NCBI GenBank assembly: GCA_026397675.1
Contig: JAPLUH010000189.1
Coordinates: forward strand, 1-12,764
Length of the DNA: 12,764 bases
DNA from: Verrucomicrobiota bacterium
Lineage (GTDB): Bacteria; Verrucomicrobiota; Verrucomicrobiia; Limisphaerales; UBA9464
Direction of reading: 5' to 3'
Of this stretch, positions 1-7,761 are shown in pieces (position 1 is the first letter of the stretch; each line of letters begins with the position of its first letter). Made by a program: the position numbers and the translations under genes. The notes under the pieces were generated by a model. It did not search any database. It was given only the letters and a program-made list of their open reading frames with translations, and was not told where the DNA came from.

Positions 1-1
1 C

Positions 2-982
2 ACCACAGTACTTTTGGAAGATGGTCACACGGTCCTCTGCGTGTACCCCAAGGGCCACGGCAAGGGGGCCATTCAACTCAAACGGAGCACCGACGGCGGC
101 CTGACCTGGAGCCCGAGGCAACCTGTGCCTGAGAACTGGGCCACTTCGCTCGAAACGCCCACCATCCACCGGGTGATCGATGCTGCAGGGCACCGCCGCT
201 TGATCGTCTGGTCCGGACTCTGGCCGGCTCGACTCCCCATCTCGGAAGACGATGGCTCATCCTGGTCGCCCTTGAAGGCCGTGGGCGATTGGGGTGGCAT
301 CGTGGTGATGGGCTCGGTGGAAGCAGTCCGGAACAAACCGGGCCGCTATCTGGCGTGGTTCCACGACGATGGGCGATACATCTCCAAGGGTGCCCAGCCC
401 GCCAATCTAGCTATTTTTCGACTGTATCAGGTCCGCTCGGAAGACGGTGGCCTGACCTGGTCGCAACCGCGTGTTCTCTGGTCCGATTCTGCAATCCACC
501 TTTGCGAACCCGGTGCGGTTCGTTCTCCGGACGGGCGCACCTTGGTGCTGTTGTTGCGTGAAAACCGTCGAAAACTAAATTCCCACTTCATCGTTTCGAC
601 GGACGAAGGTGCGACTTGGAGCGATCCGAAGGAGTTGCCGGCAAGCCTCACCGGTGACCGGCACACCGCTAAGTATGCGCGCGATGGACGACTGGTGATC
701 TCTTTCCGGGATACGGCCAAGGGATCCGTCACCGCCGGGGATTGGATCGCCTGGGTGGGCCAGTTCTCGGACCTTCTCAGTGGCCGAGAGGGCCAGTACC
801 GGATCCGCCTCGGTGACAACCAACATGCCTGGGATTGCGCTTACCCGGGTGTTGAGGTGCTAGGCGATGGAACCGTGTTGGCCACCACCTACGGTCACTG
901 GGATGCAGGCAAATCGCCCTACATTATCTCGGTGCGATTCACACTAAAGGAAATCGACCGCAGGCTCTCTGTGAAACCCTGA
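2..982 (+). CDS. Sialidase-family BNR/Asp-box protein, 5' end outside the window
   Basis: The reading frame is open to the left edge, where it already reads TTVLLEDG, a mid-domain beta-strand, so the true start and any signal peptide lie upstream. A TTG at position 14 is formally a start but would cut into the fold. Four Asp-box motifs (S-x-D-x-G-x-x-W) are visible, starting near nt 86 (STDGGLTW), 242 (SEDDGSSW), 437 (SEDGGLTW) and 596 (STDEGATW), which marks a six-bladed sialidase-type beta-propeller. The LLLREN segment and the YPGVEVLGDGTVLATTYGHW strand near the C-terminus match the exo-alpha-sialidase/BNR superfamily. Members hydrolyse terminal glycosidic bonds of sialic acids or related sugars and are usually exported. 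The true substrate cannot be read from the sequence, and many such proteins in this kind of bacterium are uncharacterised. It converges on the methyltransferase gene, with about 110 nt between them. Confidence 0.85.
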   Translation, partial: TTVLLEDGHTVLCVYPKGHGKGAIQLKRSTDGGLTWSPRQPVPENWATSLETPTIHRVIDAAGHRRLIVWSGLWPARLPISEDDGSSWSPLKAVGDWGGIVVMGSVEAVRNKPGRYLAWFHDDGRYISKGAQPANLAIFRLYQVRSEDGGLTWSQPRVLWSDSAIHLCEPGAVRSPDGRTLVLLLRENRRKLNSHFIVSTDEGATWSDPKELPASLTGDRHTAKYARDGRLVISFRDTAKGSVTAGDWIAWVGQFSDLLSGREGQYRIRLGDNQHAWDCAYPGVEVLGDGTVLATTYGHWDAGKSPYIISVRFTLKEIDRRLSVKP

Positions 983-1092
983 GCGGTTGATCCAAAAAAC
1001 GTCTCTGCCTCGGGCCGTTCAAGAGGGTGGGCCAGAGCCGCGGGAGCCTCGATCTTGCCCCCCTCCGGAACCGGCGCTGCATCCAGATTCGC

Positions 1093-1830
1093 CTACTTCC
1101 GCAGATGTTGGAGAATCTTGCCTGGAAAATAAGGCAGCGCGAAAAACACCTCCTTGAGCATCCGTGGGGACATCTGGGAGGGGACGGTCGCGGTCACATA
1201 GGCCCTCGGGTGAACGAGATCCTGCGGCCAAGGTCGCGACGCGTCATGAGCCTTCGGGTAATCGGCCAGACGGCTTTCGCGGACAAACAAAAACAAGTTC
1301 TGCACATACCACCAGGCCACTCGGTCATTGCCCCAAATCTGATGACGTAAACAGTCCAACGGAACAAAACCCTGTGAACGAAACCGCTCGATCCAATAGC
1401 TTTGAAATTGCTCATTCACATGGTGAGTCCCCCCTTGCCCCGGGATCGCAGCACTGAAGGCCACCGCATCCCCCAGCGAACAAAGATCCGCCACAAAACT
1501 GTCCGCGCGCGATCCGTCGAGGTGCTCGGCTACTTCCAGACAGTTGACGAGGTCGAAGCGCCGATCCAAGCGCAGCGGCTGCGCGAGATCCTTCCTGAGG
1601 AACCGATCGCCCGGAATCAGGAGTTGGTCGACCTGCACGATATCACCGTCGATACCAAGAACCTCGCAACCCGCCTGGGCATAGGCCTGCGCCCAGGTAC
1701 CGGACCCGCACCCCACATCGACCACCGACTTGGCCGGGATCAGTCCCAGCAGCAACGGGACAACCTCCCGCGCCGAAACTGCGGAATCCTCCTTCAGTCC
1801 CTCGTAATACCGGGTCGAATAGGCACTCAT
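1093..1830 (-). CDS. Class I SAM-dependent methyltransferase
   Basis: The 245-residue protein has a Rossmann-fold methyltransferase core. Motif I is DVGCGSG at residues 38-44, the acidic end of strand 2 is GIDGD at 59-63, Asp81 fits motif II, and FDLVNCLEVAEHL at 92-104 is the motif III/post-strand-4 region typical of Methyltransf_11/23 proteins. It should transfer a methyl group from SAM, but nothing in the chain identifies the acceptor. The C-terminal third (NEQFQSYWIERFRSQGF, then WWYVQNLFLFV) resembles methyltransferases found in glycan, lipopolysaccharide or natural-product gene sets. No such genes are in the window, so the substrate stays open. The ATG at 1830 gives the full N-terminus (MSAYSTRYYEGLKED), and no clear ribosome binding site precedes it. 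It is monocistronic here, divergent from the tRNA and convergent with the sialidase. Confidence 0.85.
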   Translation of the reverse strand: MSAYSTRYYEGLKEDSAVSAREVVPLLLGLIPAKSVVDVGCGSGTWAQAYAQAGCEVLGIDGDIVQVDQLLIPGDRFLRKDLAQPLRLDRRFDLVNCLEVAEHLDGSRADSFVADLCSLGDAVAFSAAIPGQGGTHHVNEQFQSYWIERFRSQGFVPLDCLRHQIWGNDRVAWWYVQNLFLFVRESRLADYPKAHDASRPWPQDLVHPRAYVTATVPSQMSPRMLKEVFFALPYFPGKILQHLRK

Positions 1831-2033
1831 GCAGCGGAAGGCTAAAGGCCCTCACCACTTGGGGAAAACGGAATCTGGTGCCAGTTGACGATCAATAGGG
1901 ATCCGCAAACGTCTCCGCGAATCCATCCTTTCGCAGTCAGAGCAACCCAGCGCCCGCCCTGTGCCGGCAAATGGGACAACAAAAACCTTGCACTAAACTG
2001 TACGAAAACTAACTTCGCCGCGCTTCAGACGTT

Positions 2034-2108
2034 GCGCGGTTAGCTCAGTGGTAGAGCATTACCTTGACACGGTAGGGGTCACAGGTTCGAACCCTGTATC
2101 GCGCACCA
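2034..2108 (+). tRNA. tRNA-Val (anticodon GAC), CCA encoded
   Basis: The cloverleaf folds by eye. The 7-bp acceptor stem is GCGCGGT with ATCGCGC (one G-T wobble). The D arm is GCTC-AGTGGTA-GAGC. The anticodon arm is TTACC-TTGACAC-GGTAG with anticodon GAC. The variable loop is GGGTC, and the T arm is ACAGG-TTCGAAC-CCTGT. Discriminator A and a templated CCA end the gene. Anticodon GAC reads the valine codons GUC and GUU. Confidence 0.97.
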
Positions 2109-2109
2109 T

Positions 2110-2134
2110 CTCTCGATCCCCAGAGTTTCTTTTG
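2110..2134 (+). terminator. Weak candidate terminator after tRNA-Val
   Basis: A short inverted repeat (CTCT / AGAG around a C-rich loop) is followed by the T-rich tail TTTCTTTT directly after the tRNA. The stem is only four base pairs, so this is tentative; the stronger hairpin at 2310-2336 could also stop this transcript. Confidence 0.3.
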
Positions 2135-2309
2135 TCTCCGTGATTCTAATTTCTACCCCTTCCCTTCGGGAGCTGGTGATTTTTGTAAAATCCGTCGGTT
2201 CACTGAACGACCGATTCTCCGATCGATCCGAACCCTTCCCGCTTGTTTCTAGAACCTACGCATTGGGTCCAGAGATTGCCGTTTACCCGAAAAGCCCTGG
2301 TGTCATCGC

Positions 2310-2336
2310 AAAAAGACCGCCCGAAGGCGGTCTTTT
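2310..2336 (-). terminator. Strong, probably bidirectional intrinsic terminator of gcvP
   Basis: A perfect stem AAAAGACCGCC / GGCGGTCTTTT encloses the tetraloop CGAA on the plus strand (TTCG on the minus strand). It lies about 40 nt downstream of the gcvP stop codon. The minus-strand product ends in five U, the plus-strand product in four U, so it can end gcvP transcription from the right and tRNA-Val read-through from the left. Confidence 0.85.
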
Positions 2337-2374
2337 CCATCAACCGATGATGAGTTAAACCAGAGAACTCAATC

Positions 2375-5242
2375 TCACCGCTCCGAAGCGGGTGTGCTGT
2401 AGGCCTCCATCCCGACGCAGGAGCAGACAAGATTTCGGTCACCAAACACATTGTCGACCCGACCCGACGCGGGCCAGAACTTGAAATCCTTCAGGCCATC
2501 CACCGGGAACGCCGCCCGTTCCCGGGTGTAGGGACGATCCCAAGCCTCGGCAGCAATCTGATCCGCCGTATGGGGCGCATTCTTGAGCAAATTGTTCTTG
2601 GCATCCACCTGACCCGATTCCACCTCCACGATTTCGGCGTGGACTGCGATCATCGCCTCGCAGAACCGATCCAATTCGGCCCGCGGTTCCGACTCGGTTG
2701 GTTCGACCATCAGCGTTCCCGCCACCGGCCAACTCAGGGTGGGTGCATGGAACCCGTAGTCCATTAATCGCTTAGCCACGTCCTCGGCGGTCACCTTCTT
2801 GAACTGACGCAAGTCCAAGATGCATTCGTGGGCAACGCACCCATTGGCCCGGTACAACGTCGGGAAATAGGGCTCCAGTCGCTGCGCGATGTAATTTGCG
2901 TTCAGGATGGCTACCTGGGTGGCTGCGGTGAGCCCCTTGTCGCCCATCATCTGGATGTACATCCACGAAATGACGCAAATCGATGCACTGCCCCATGGGG
3001 CCGCACTGACTGCACCAATCGGATCTTCGCCCCCCAAATTCACCACCGAATGGCCAGGCAAGAAATCCACGAGATGTGCGGCCACACAAACCGGTCCCAC
3101 GCCAGGACCTCCTCCTCCGTGCGGAATACAAAATGTCTTGTGCAAGTTCAGGTGACACACATCGGCCCCGAGCGTTCCCGGAGAGGTCAGACCCACCTGA
3201 GCATTCATGTTCGCTCCATCCATGTAGACTTGGCCACCGGCCTCGTGGACCCACTGGCAAATATCCTTCACCGCCACCTCGAATACGCCATGAGTGCTGG
3301 GGTAGGTAATCATCAGAGCGGCCAGTTCGCCCCGATGCTGATCGACCTTCTGACGGAGATCAGCGACATCGATATTGCCCTCGAGATCGCAGCCTACCGG
3401 AACCACCGTCATTCCGGCCATCACCGCTGAAGCGGGATTAGTTCCATGAGCGCTGGTCGGGATGAGGCAGACATTTCGGTGCCCTTCTCCCCGACTGCGG
3501 AGCCAAGCACGGATGATGAGGAGTCCGGCATATTCGCCCTGAGAACCGGAATTGGGTTGTAGCGAAACTCCGGCAAATCCAGTGCACGAAGCCAGCCAAG
3601 CTTCCAGTTCTTCAAACAACTGCTGGTAACCGCGGGTTTGCGACAAAGGCGCAAATGGATGAATGGCACCAAACTCCGGCCAACTGACCGGAAACATCTC
3701 CGCAGACGCGTTGAGCTTCATGGTGCAGGACCCCAGAGGGATCATGCTGTGACACAGCGATAGGTCTTTGGATTCGAGGCGCCGAAGATACCGGAGCATC
3801 TCGGTCTCGCTGCGGTGCTTCTGGAAGACTGAATGGGTCAGAAAGGTGCTGGACCGTTGCGGGAGCACCGGAGCGCATGCCACCAAGTCCTCTAATGCGA
3901 AGGGCAACATCTCACCCCGGTGAAAGGCCCTGAGAATTTGCAGCACCTCCTCCAAACCGGTGGTTTCATCCAACGAGACTCCAATGCGCTGCGAATCCAG
4001 ACGTCGCAGGTTGATGTGGAGCGCCTCAGCGGCCTTGTGCACGAGCGTCGCATCGGGCACCAGCACTGTGAGCGTGTCAAAGAAGGTGTCTGCGGCCAGT
4101 CGCAACCCCAACCGCTGGAGACCCGCCGCCAGAAGCCCCGTCAGGCCATGAACCCGGCGGGCAATGGCCATCAGTCCCTCGGGCCCATGGTAAGCCGCGT
4201 AGGCCATAGCCATGTTGGCCAAGAGTGCCTGAGCCGTGCAAATGTTCGAGGTCGCCTTCTCGCGTCGGATATGTTGTTCACGGGTCCCGAGCGACAAGCG
4301 CAAGGCGGGGCGTCCGCGGGAATCCTTAGAGACACCCACCAAGCGCCCCGGCATGGATCGTTTGAACGCATCCCGAGTCGCAAAATAAGCCGCATGCGGA
4401 CCACCAAAACCCAGCGGGACTCCAAAGCGCTGAGCGCTACCAACAGCAACATCGGCGCCCCATTCGCCCGGAGTTTTCAACAGCGTCAATGCGAGCAGGT
4501 CTGCAGCGAATACCACCAAAGCCCCTGCCTCGTGGGCTGCCCGGACCAATTGAGAATAATCTCCCACCTCGCCCGAGCTCCCTGGGTACTGAATCAGGAC
4601 ACCGAATACCTCGGGCCCGAGCGAGGCTTGGCGCCAATCACCCACCACGACCTGCAAGCCCAACGCCTCGGCCCGTGTCCGCACCAAATCGATATTTTGC
4701 GGATGGCAGTCCGAAGCGATCCAGAACGTGTTGCGATCGGCATCCGCCTCTTTGACACGACGGCACAGGGTCATCGCCTCCGCGCAGGCTGTGGCCTCGT
4801 CCAGAAGTGAGGCGTTGGAGATGTCCAGACCCGTCAGATCACACACCATGGTCTGGAAGTTCAGCAATCCCTCCAAACGACCCTGTGAGATCTCCGCCTG
4901 ATAGGGAGTGTACTGCGTGTACCAACCCGGATTCTCAAAAATATTTCGCTGGATCACCGCCGGCGTGATCGTGTCGTGGTAGCCCAGTCCAATGTAGGAC
5001 TTGTAAACTTGGTTTTTGGCGGCGATGGACCGCAACCGACCCAGGGCAGCCGTTTCCCCCAAAGGCTGAGGGAGACTCATTGAATCATTCCGGCGAATCA
5101 GTTCGGGGACAGCGGCTCCCACCAACGCATCCAACGAAGCATGACCACAGGCTTGAGCCATGGCATCCCACTCCTCAGGACGGGGGCCGATATGGCGGTG
5201 GGCGAACGAATCAGGATGCTGAGACAGTGACACAAGGCTCAT
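2375..5242 (-). CDS. gcvP: Glycine dehydrogenase (decarboxylating), glycine cleavage system P protein
   Basis: The 955-residue protein has the length of the single-chain, homodimeric P protein rather than the split GcvPA/GcvPB form. It decarboxylates glycine with PLP and passes the aminomethyl group to the lipoyl arm of GcvH in the cytoplasm. The N-terminus (FAHRHIGP) is the family hallmark. The first half carries the non-catalytic aminotransferase-like domain (YTQYTPYQAEISQGRLE). The second half holds the active site: SLCHSMIPLGSCTMKLN, SAHGTNPASAVMAGM, and the PLP lysine in NLHKTFCIPHGGGGPG at residue 702. The reading frame is intact and no key motif is missing. gcvT and gcvH are not in the window, so this copy stands alone. 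Two hairpins sit in the leader just upstream of the ATG (listed separately), which has no obvious Shine-Dalgarno sequence. No glycine riboswitch consensus was found in the leader. Confidence 0.97.
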   Translation of the reverse strand: MSLVSLSQHPDSFAHRHIGPRPEEWDAMAQACGHASLDALVGAAVPELIRRNDSMSLPQPLGETAALGRLRSIAAKNQVYKSYIGLGYHDTITPAVIQRNIFENPGWYTQYTPYQAEISQGRLEGLLNFQTMVCDLTGLDISNASLLDEATACAEAMTLCRRVKEADADRNTFWIASDCHPQNIDLVRTRAEALGLQVVVGDWRQASLGPEVFGVLIQYPGSSGEVGDYSQLVRAAHEAGALVVFAADLLALTLLKTPGEWGADVAVGSAQRFGVPLGFGGPHAAYFATRDAFKRSMPGRLVGVSKDSRGRPALRLSLGTREQHIRREKATSNICTAQALLANMAMAYAAYHGPEGLMAIARRVHGLTGLLAAGLQRLGLRLAADTFFDTLTVLVPDATLVHKAAEALHINLRRLDSQRIGVSLDETTGLEEVLQILRAFHRGEMLPFALEDLVACAPVLPQRSSTFLTHSVFQKHRSETEMLRYLRRLESKDLSLCHSMIPLGSCTMKLNASAEMFPVSWPEFGAIHPFAPLSQTRGYQQLFEELEAWLASCTGFAGVSLQPNSGSQGEYAGLLIIRAWLRSRGEGHRNVCLIPTSAHGTNPASAVMAGMTVVPVGCDLEGNIDVADLRQKVDQHRGELAALMITYPSTHGVFEVAVKDICQWVHEAGGQVYMDGANMNAQVGLTSPGTLGADVCHLNLHKTFCIPHGGGGPGVGPVCVAAHLVDFLPGHSVVNLGGEDPIGAVSAAPWGSASICVISWMYIQMMGDKGLTAATQVAILNANYIAQRLEPYFPTLYRANGCVAHECILDLRQFKKVTAEDVAKRLMDYGFHAPTLSWPVAGTLMVEPTESEPRAELDRFCEAMIAVHAEIVEVESGQVDAKNNLLKNAPHTADQIAAEAWDRPYTRERAAFPVDGLKDFKFWPASGRVDNVFGDRNLVCSCVGMEAYSTPASER

Positions 5243-5253
5243 GGATTGGAGAA

Positions 5254-5269
5254 CCCCGCCAGAGCGGGG
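5254..5269 (-). promoter_or_regulatory. Hairpin immediately upstream of the gcvP start codon
   Basis: CCCCGC-CAGA-GCGGGG is a perfect 6-bp GC stem with a 4-nt loop, ending 11 nt before the gcvP ATG, where a ribosome binding site would sit. On the minus-strand transcript it is followed by UUCUCC, which is not a terminator tail. A role in translation initiation is possible but not shown. Confidence 0.4.
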
Positions 5270-5297
5270 AGCGCTAAGCTACGTCTGCCCCCCGTCC

Positions 5298-5317
5298 AGG
5301 CAAGCGAGACCTTGCCT
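5298..5317 (-). promoter_or_regulatory. Second hairpin in the gcvP leader
   Basis: AGGCAAG and CTTGCCT form a perfect 7-bp inverted repeat around a 6-nt loop, about 55-75 nt upstream of gcvP. There is no U-run, so it is not an intrinsic terminator. The function is unknown. Confidence 0.35.
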
Positions 5318-5338
5318 CCATCCTTCTGAAAAACTCGC

Positions 5339-5352
5339 GAGCCTGTCCCTTA
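5339..5352 (+). repeat. REP-like repeat copy 1 (GAGCCTGTCCCTTA)
   Basis: A full copy of the 14-nt repeat lies in the gap between the divergent genes gcvP and hisC. The same word recurs near 5441, 9454, 9582, 12594 and, inverted, near 12628. Confidence 0.8.
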
Positions 5353-5440
5353 ACTCTGGAGTCCGTCTGGCTCCCCTTTGCAATGAGTACCATCACATTC
5401 CCCTCCAGGACCGTTTTCCGGTCGGAATAGCCAGTCTCAT

Positions 5441-5453
5441 GAGCCTGTCCCTT
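5441..5453 (+). repeat. REP-like repeat copy 2
   Basis: GAGCCTGTCCCTT lies 102 nt after copy 1, in the same orientation. The sequence between the copies contains a short GACCG/CGGTC hairpin at 5409-5423 and no gene. Confidence 0.8.
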
Positions 5454-5535
5454 GAGCGGTGGTACCCCATACAAACTGACCCATCGTACCGGATCCTCAG
5501 AGATTGTCCTTTGGCAGAACGGGATCGAATGCTAA

Positions 5536-5547
5536 GAGCCTGACCCT
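5536..5547 (+). repeat. REP-like repeat copy 3, degenerate
   Basis: GAGCCTGACCCT differs from the consensus by one base (T to A). It ends about 40 nt before the hisC start codon. Confidence 0.55.
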
Positions 5548-5588
5548 AAGCCGGTCGCTGCCGCTCAGCTGTTCCGGTCCAAATCGCT

Positions 5589-6737
5589 GTGCCAAAACAT
5601 TCCTATCGCAACGGATCGCCAGCCAAGTTGGTTCGCCCCTTGGTTCGCGAGTTGCATGCCTATGTGCCGGGTGAACAACCCAAGGTGAAAGGGTTGATCA
5701 AACTCAATACCAACGAGAACCCCTACCCGCCGTCACCCAAGGTTTTATCGGCCATGCGAGCGGCGATTGACGGCCGAATGAGGTTGTACCCCAACCCCTC
5801 GGCTCAATTGCTCCGAGAACAACTGGCTGACCTGCACCAGTGCTCACCCGATCAGATCATCATCGGAAACGGCTCGGACGAATTGCTGGCCCTGGGTGTC
5901 CGTGCCTTCGTGGAGCCAGCTGCCAACGGAGATTCCGCATCGAGTGAGTCTTCCAAAAGCCGGGTCCAATATTTTTGGCCCAGCTATTCGCTATACCCCG
6001 TGCTGGCCGAAACGCATGGAGCTACCCCACATTCCGTCCCGCTATTGGGCGATTTTGGAATCCCCTCGGTTCCCCAGCTGCGTCGCGGCAAGCGTTGGGA
6101 CTTTCAGGCTGCACTGACCTTCGTCACCACCCCGAATGCACCGAGTGGTCGCGGATACTCTACCCTCGAGCTGGATGCCCTGTGTAGCGCCATGAAAGGG
6201 GTGGTGGTCTTGGACGAAGCCTACGTGGACTTCGCAAACGAAAACGCCTTGGAGCTCTGTCTCAAGCATCCCCATGTAATTATTTCTAGAACCTTCTCAA
6301 AGGCTTATTCGTTGTGCTTCCAACGGATCGGCTACTGGGTCGGCCATCCCGAATTGATCGCTGCGCTCCACGGAATTCGAGATAGCTACAACGTTAACGG
6401 TCTGGGCCAAATCGCGGCATCCGCCACACTGAAAAGCCTTTCTTATTACCAGCGCAACTTCCGGCGTGTCACCGACTCTCGGAGTCGATTGGCAGAGGGA
6501 TTGACCGGTTTGGGTTGGAATGTTCTGCCCTCTCAGACAAACTTCATTTTGGCTCGACCACCGGGACCGCCGGCGCGCCAGTGGCTGGAAGACCTGCGCC
6601 GGAAAAAAATCCTGGTCCGGTGGTTCGCCTCTCCCGATCTGGAATTATTTCTGCGGATCACAATCGGGTCCAATTCTGAAATAGACACCCTTCTGAAAAC
6701 CATCCGCAGCTTGTCAGTATTGAAGACCACTCACTGA
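5589..6737 (+). CDS. hisC: Histidinol-phosphate aminotransferase (class I/II PLP aminotransferase)
   Basis: The 382-residue fold-type I aminotransferase should interconvert imidazole-acetol phosphate and histidinol phosphate using glutamate, a late step of histidine biosynthesis. HisC-type motifs appear in order: KLNTNENPYPPSPKV near the N-terminus, LYPNPSAQLLREQLA, IIGNGSDELLALGVRAF (cofactor phosphate region), TTPNAPSGRGY, VVLDEAYVDFA (Asp and Tyr contacting the PLP ring), and SRTFSKAYSLCFQRIGY with the Schiff-base lysine at residue 238. NFILAR lies near the C-terminus. The start is a GTG giving MPKHSYRNGSPAKLVRPLVREL; no strong Shine-Dalgarno precedes it and an internal start would lose the N-terminal arm. 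HisC-like enzymes can also act on aromatic amino acids, and no other his gene is present, so the exact substrate is inferred. pgsA follows 34 nt later, probably in the same transcript. Confidence 0.88.
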   Translation: MPKHSYRNGSPAKLVRPLVRELHAYVPGEQPKVKGLIKLNTNENPYPPSPKVLSAMRAAIDGRMRLYPNPSAQLLREQLADLHQCSPDQIIIGNGSDELLALGVRAFVEPAANGDSASSESSKSRVQYFWPSYSLYPVLAETHGATPHSVPLLGDFGIPSVPQLRRGKRWDFQAALTFVTTPNAPSGRGYSTLELDALCSAMKGVVVLDEAYVDFANENALELCLKHPHVIISRTFSKAYSLCFQRIGYWVGHPELIAALHGIRDSYNVNGLGQIAASATLKSLSYYQRNFRRVTDSRSRLAEGLTGLGWNVLPSQTNFILARPPGPPARQWLEDLRRKKILVRWFASPDLELFLRITIGSNSEIDTLLKTIRSLSVLKTTH

Positions 6738-6771
6738 GGTTATAGAACCTCACGACGCACTAAACCCGCCG

Positions 6772-7362
6772 ATGAATCTCCCCAACCAATTGACTGTCTC
6801 CCGTTTCGCGCTGACGGGATTGTTTTGGGTGGCAGCATTTGCACCGTTTCCAGGAAATCGCTCTTGGGCTTTGGTTCTCTTCGGCCTGGCGAGTCTCACC
6901 GACTTCCTGGATGGAAAAATTGCCCGTGAGCGCAAGTTGATCACTGCCTTCGGAACGCTCATGGACCCGTTGGCGGACAAGATTCTCACCTGTTCTGCCT
7001 TCATCGCCTTCATCGAACTCAGACAAATCGAAGCCTGGATGGTAGCGGTGATTGTTGGCCGAGAACTGGCTATCACCGGACTGCGCCTGCTGGCGGCCTC
7101 CAAGAATGTTGTTTTGGCCGCCGAGCGACTCGGCAAACACAAGACGGTATCCCAAATCACCACCATCTTGGCCACCCTCTTGGTCATGAGCTACCCGCAA
7201 TGGGGATCCGTCGGCGAAGCACTCTTCGCTTGGCCCGTGCTGGGTAGGCCCTGGATTGTCACGTTTGCACAAGCCACTCAATGGGTTGCCGTGACCCTCA
7301 CCCTTTACAGCGGCGCCACTTACCTTTGGCGAAACCGCCACCTGTATCTTCAAGACATGTAG
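6772..7362 (+). CDS. pgsA: CDP-diacylglycerol-glycerol-3-phosphate 3-phosphatidyltransferase
   Basis: The 196-residue integral membrane protein makes phosphatidylglycerol phosphate from CDP-diacylglycerol and glycerol 3-phosphate, the committed step to phosphatidylglycerol and cardiolipin. The CDP-alcohol phosphatidyltransferase signature D-x2-DG-x2-AR-x8-G-x3-D-x3-D is complete: D44, D47-G48, A51-R52, G61, D65 and D69. These aspartates bind the metal ions. Hydrophobic segments at about 13-24, 33-42, 75-95, 125-140 and 165-185 fit the usual six-helix topology with a short N-terminal amphipathic start (MNLPNQLTVSRF), also typical of PgsA. Length and N-terminus favour PgsA over PssA or other CDP-alcohol transferases. 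It follows hisC closely and converges on the sulfur-carrier gene. Confidence 0.93.
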   Translation: MNLPNQLTVSRFALTGLFWVAAFAPFPGNRSWALVLFGLASLTDFLDGKIARERKLITAFGTLMDPLADKILTCSAFIAFIELRQIEAWMVAVIVGRELAITGLRLLAASKNVVLAAERLGKHKTVSQITTILATLLVMSYPQWGSVGEALFAWPVLGRPWIVTFAQATQWVAVTLTLYSGATYLWRNRHLYLQDM

Positions 7363-7445
7363 GTCAGGCAGCGAAAGATCAGACAGCGAGTCTTGGTGAA
7401 TTTCGGGCGAACCTACGGCGGATCTCTGAACAGGACCCACGAGCC

Positions 7446-7718
7446 TTAACCGCCTGCAAAGGCGGGTATCAGACGCACCGAATCTCCGGAGCACACGGGC
7501 GTCTGAAGCTCCCGAAGAAACCGGACATCCTCGTCATTAACGAGAACCAGAACGGAACCACGGACCCTACCGTCGGGCTGGCACAGTCGGTCATAAATCC
7601 CATTGAAGCGCTGCTGCAATTGCAGGAGCACCTCCCCAAGGGTTCCGGGCCCGACTTCGACCGCCTCTTCACCATCACACAGTCGACGGAGTTGAGGCGG
7701 GATCAAAACTTCAACCAT
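7446..7718 (-). CDS. CysO/MoaD/ThiS-family sulfur-carrier protein
   Basis: The 90-residue ubiquitin-like protein ends exactly in AFAGG, the exposed Gly-Gly tail (residues 89-90) that E1-like enzymes adenylate and convert to a thiocarboxylate. The segment VNDEDVRFL and the ending GDSVRLIPAFAGG closely resemble the mycobacterial cysteine-biosynthesis carrier CysO as remembered, more than the molybdopterin-synthase MoaD or thiamine ThiS. The protein should deliver sulfide to an acceptor enzyme in the cytoplasm. It begins 43 nt after the stop of the thrC-like gene on the same strand, so both should share the SAM-riboswitch-controlled transcript. That places its sulfur in methionine or cysteine metabolism rather than in cofactor synthesis. 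No E1-like MoeB/MoeZ or Mec-type JAMM hydrolase gene is in the window. The family call is firm; the partner and pathway are inferred. Confidence 0.87.
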   Translation of the reverse strand: MVEVLIPPQLRRLCDGEEAVEVGPGTLGEVLLQLQQRFNGIYDRLCQPDGRVRGSVLVLVNDEDVRFLRELQTPVCSGDSVRLIPAFAGG

Positions 7719-7761
7719 GGCCTTGGATCATCAAAAAAACTCAATTGAAGCCCGATTAGCG

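Noticed and set aside
14..16. TTG as the true start of the sialidase gene
   Set aside because: The frame is open further left and already encodes a conserved domain strand there, so the gene is cut by the window edge.
1402..1845. A 147-codon plus-strand open frame over the methyltransferase
   Set aside because: It is antisense to a gene with clear methyltransferase motifs and has no recognisable domain.
3920..4810. A 296-codon plus-strand open frame
   Set aside because: It lies wholly antisense to gcvP, whose motifs and length are intact, and its translation shows no recognisable domain. Long antisense frames are expected in GC-rich genes.
5274..5474. A 66-codon minus-strand frame between gcvP and hisC
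   Set aside because: It runs through two repeat copies, so the coding look comes from repeat sequence; no start signal or domain is seen.
5243..5588. Glycine riboswitch before gcvP
   Set aside because: The conserved GGAGAG and GCACCGAAGG-type blocks were not found on the minus strand of this gap.
6760..7494. A 244-codon minus-strand open frame over pgsA
   Set aside because: It is antisense to pgsA, which has the full CDP-alcohol transferase signature, and its product is a low-complexity polar chain without a family match.
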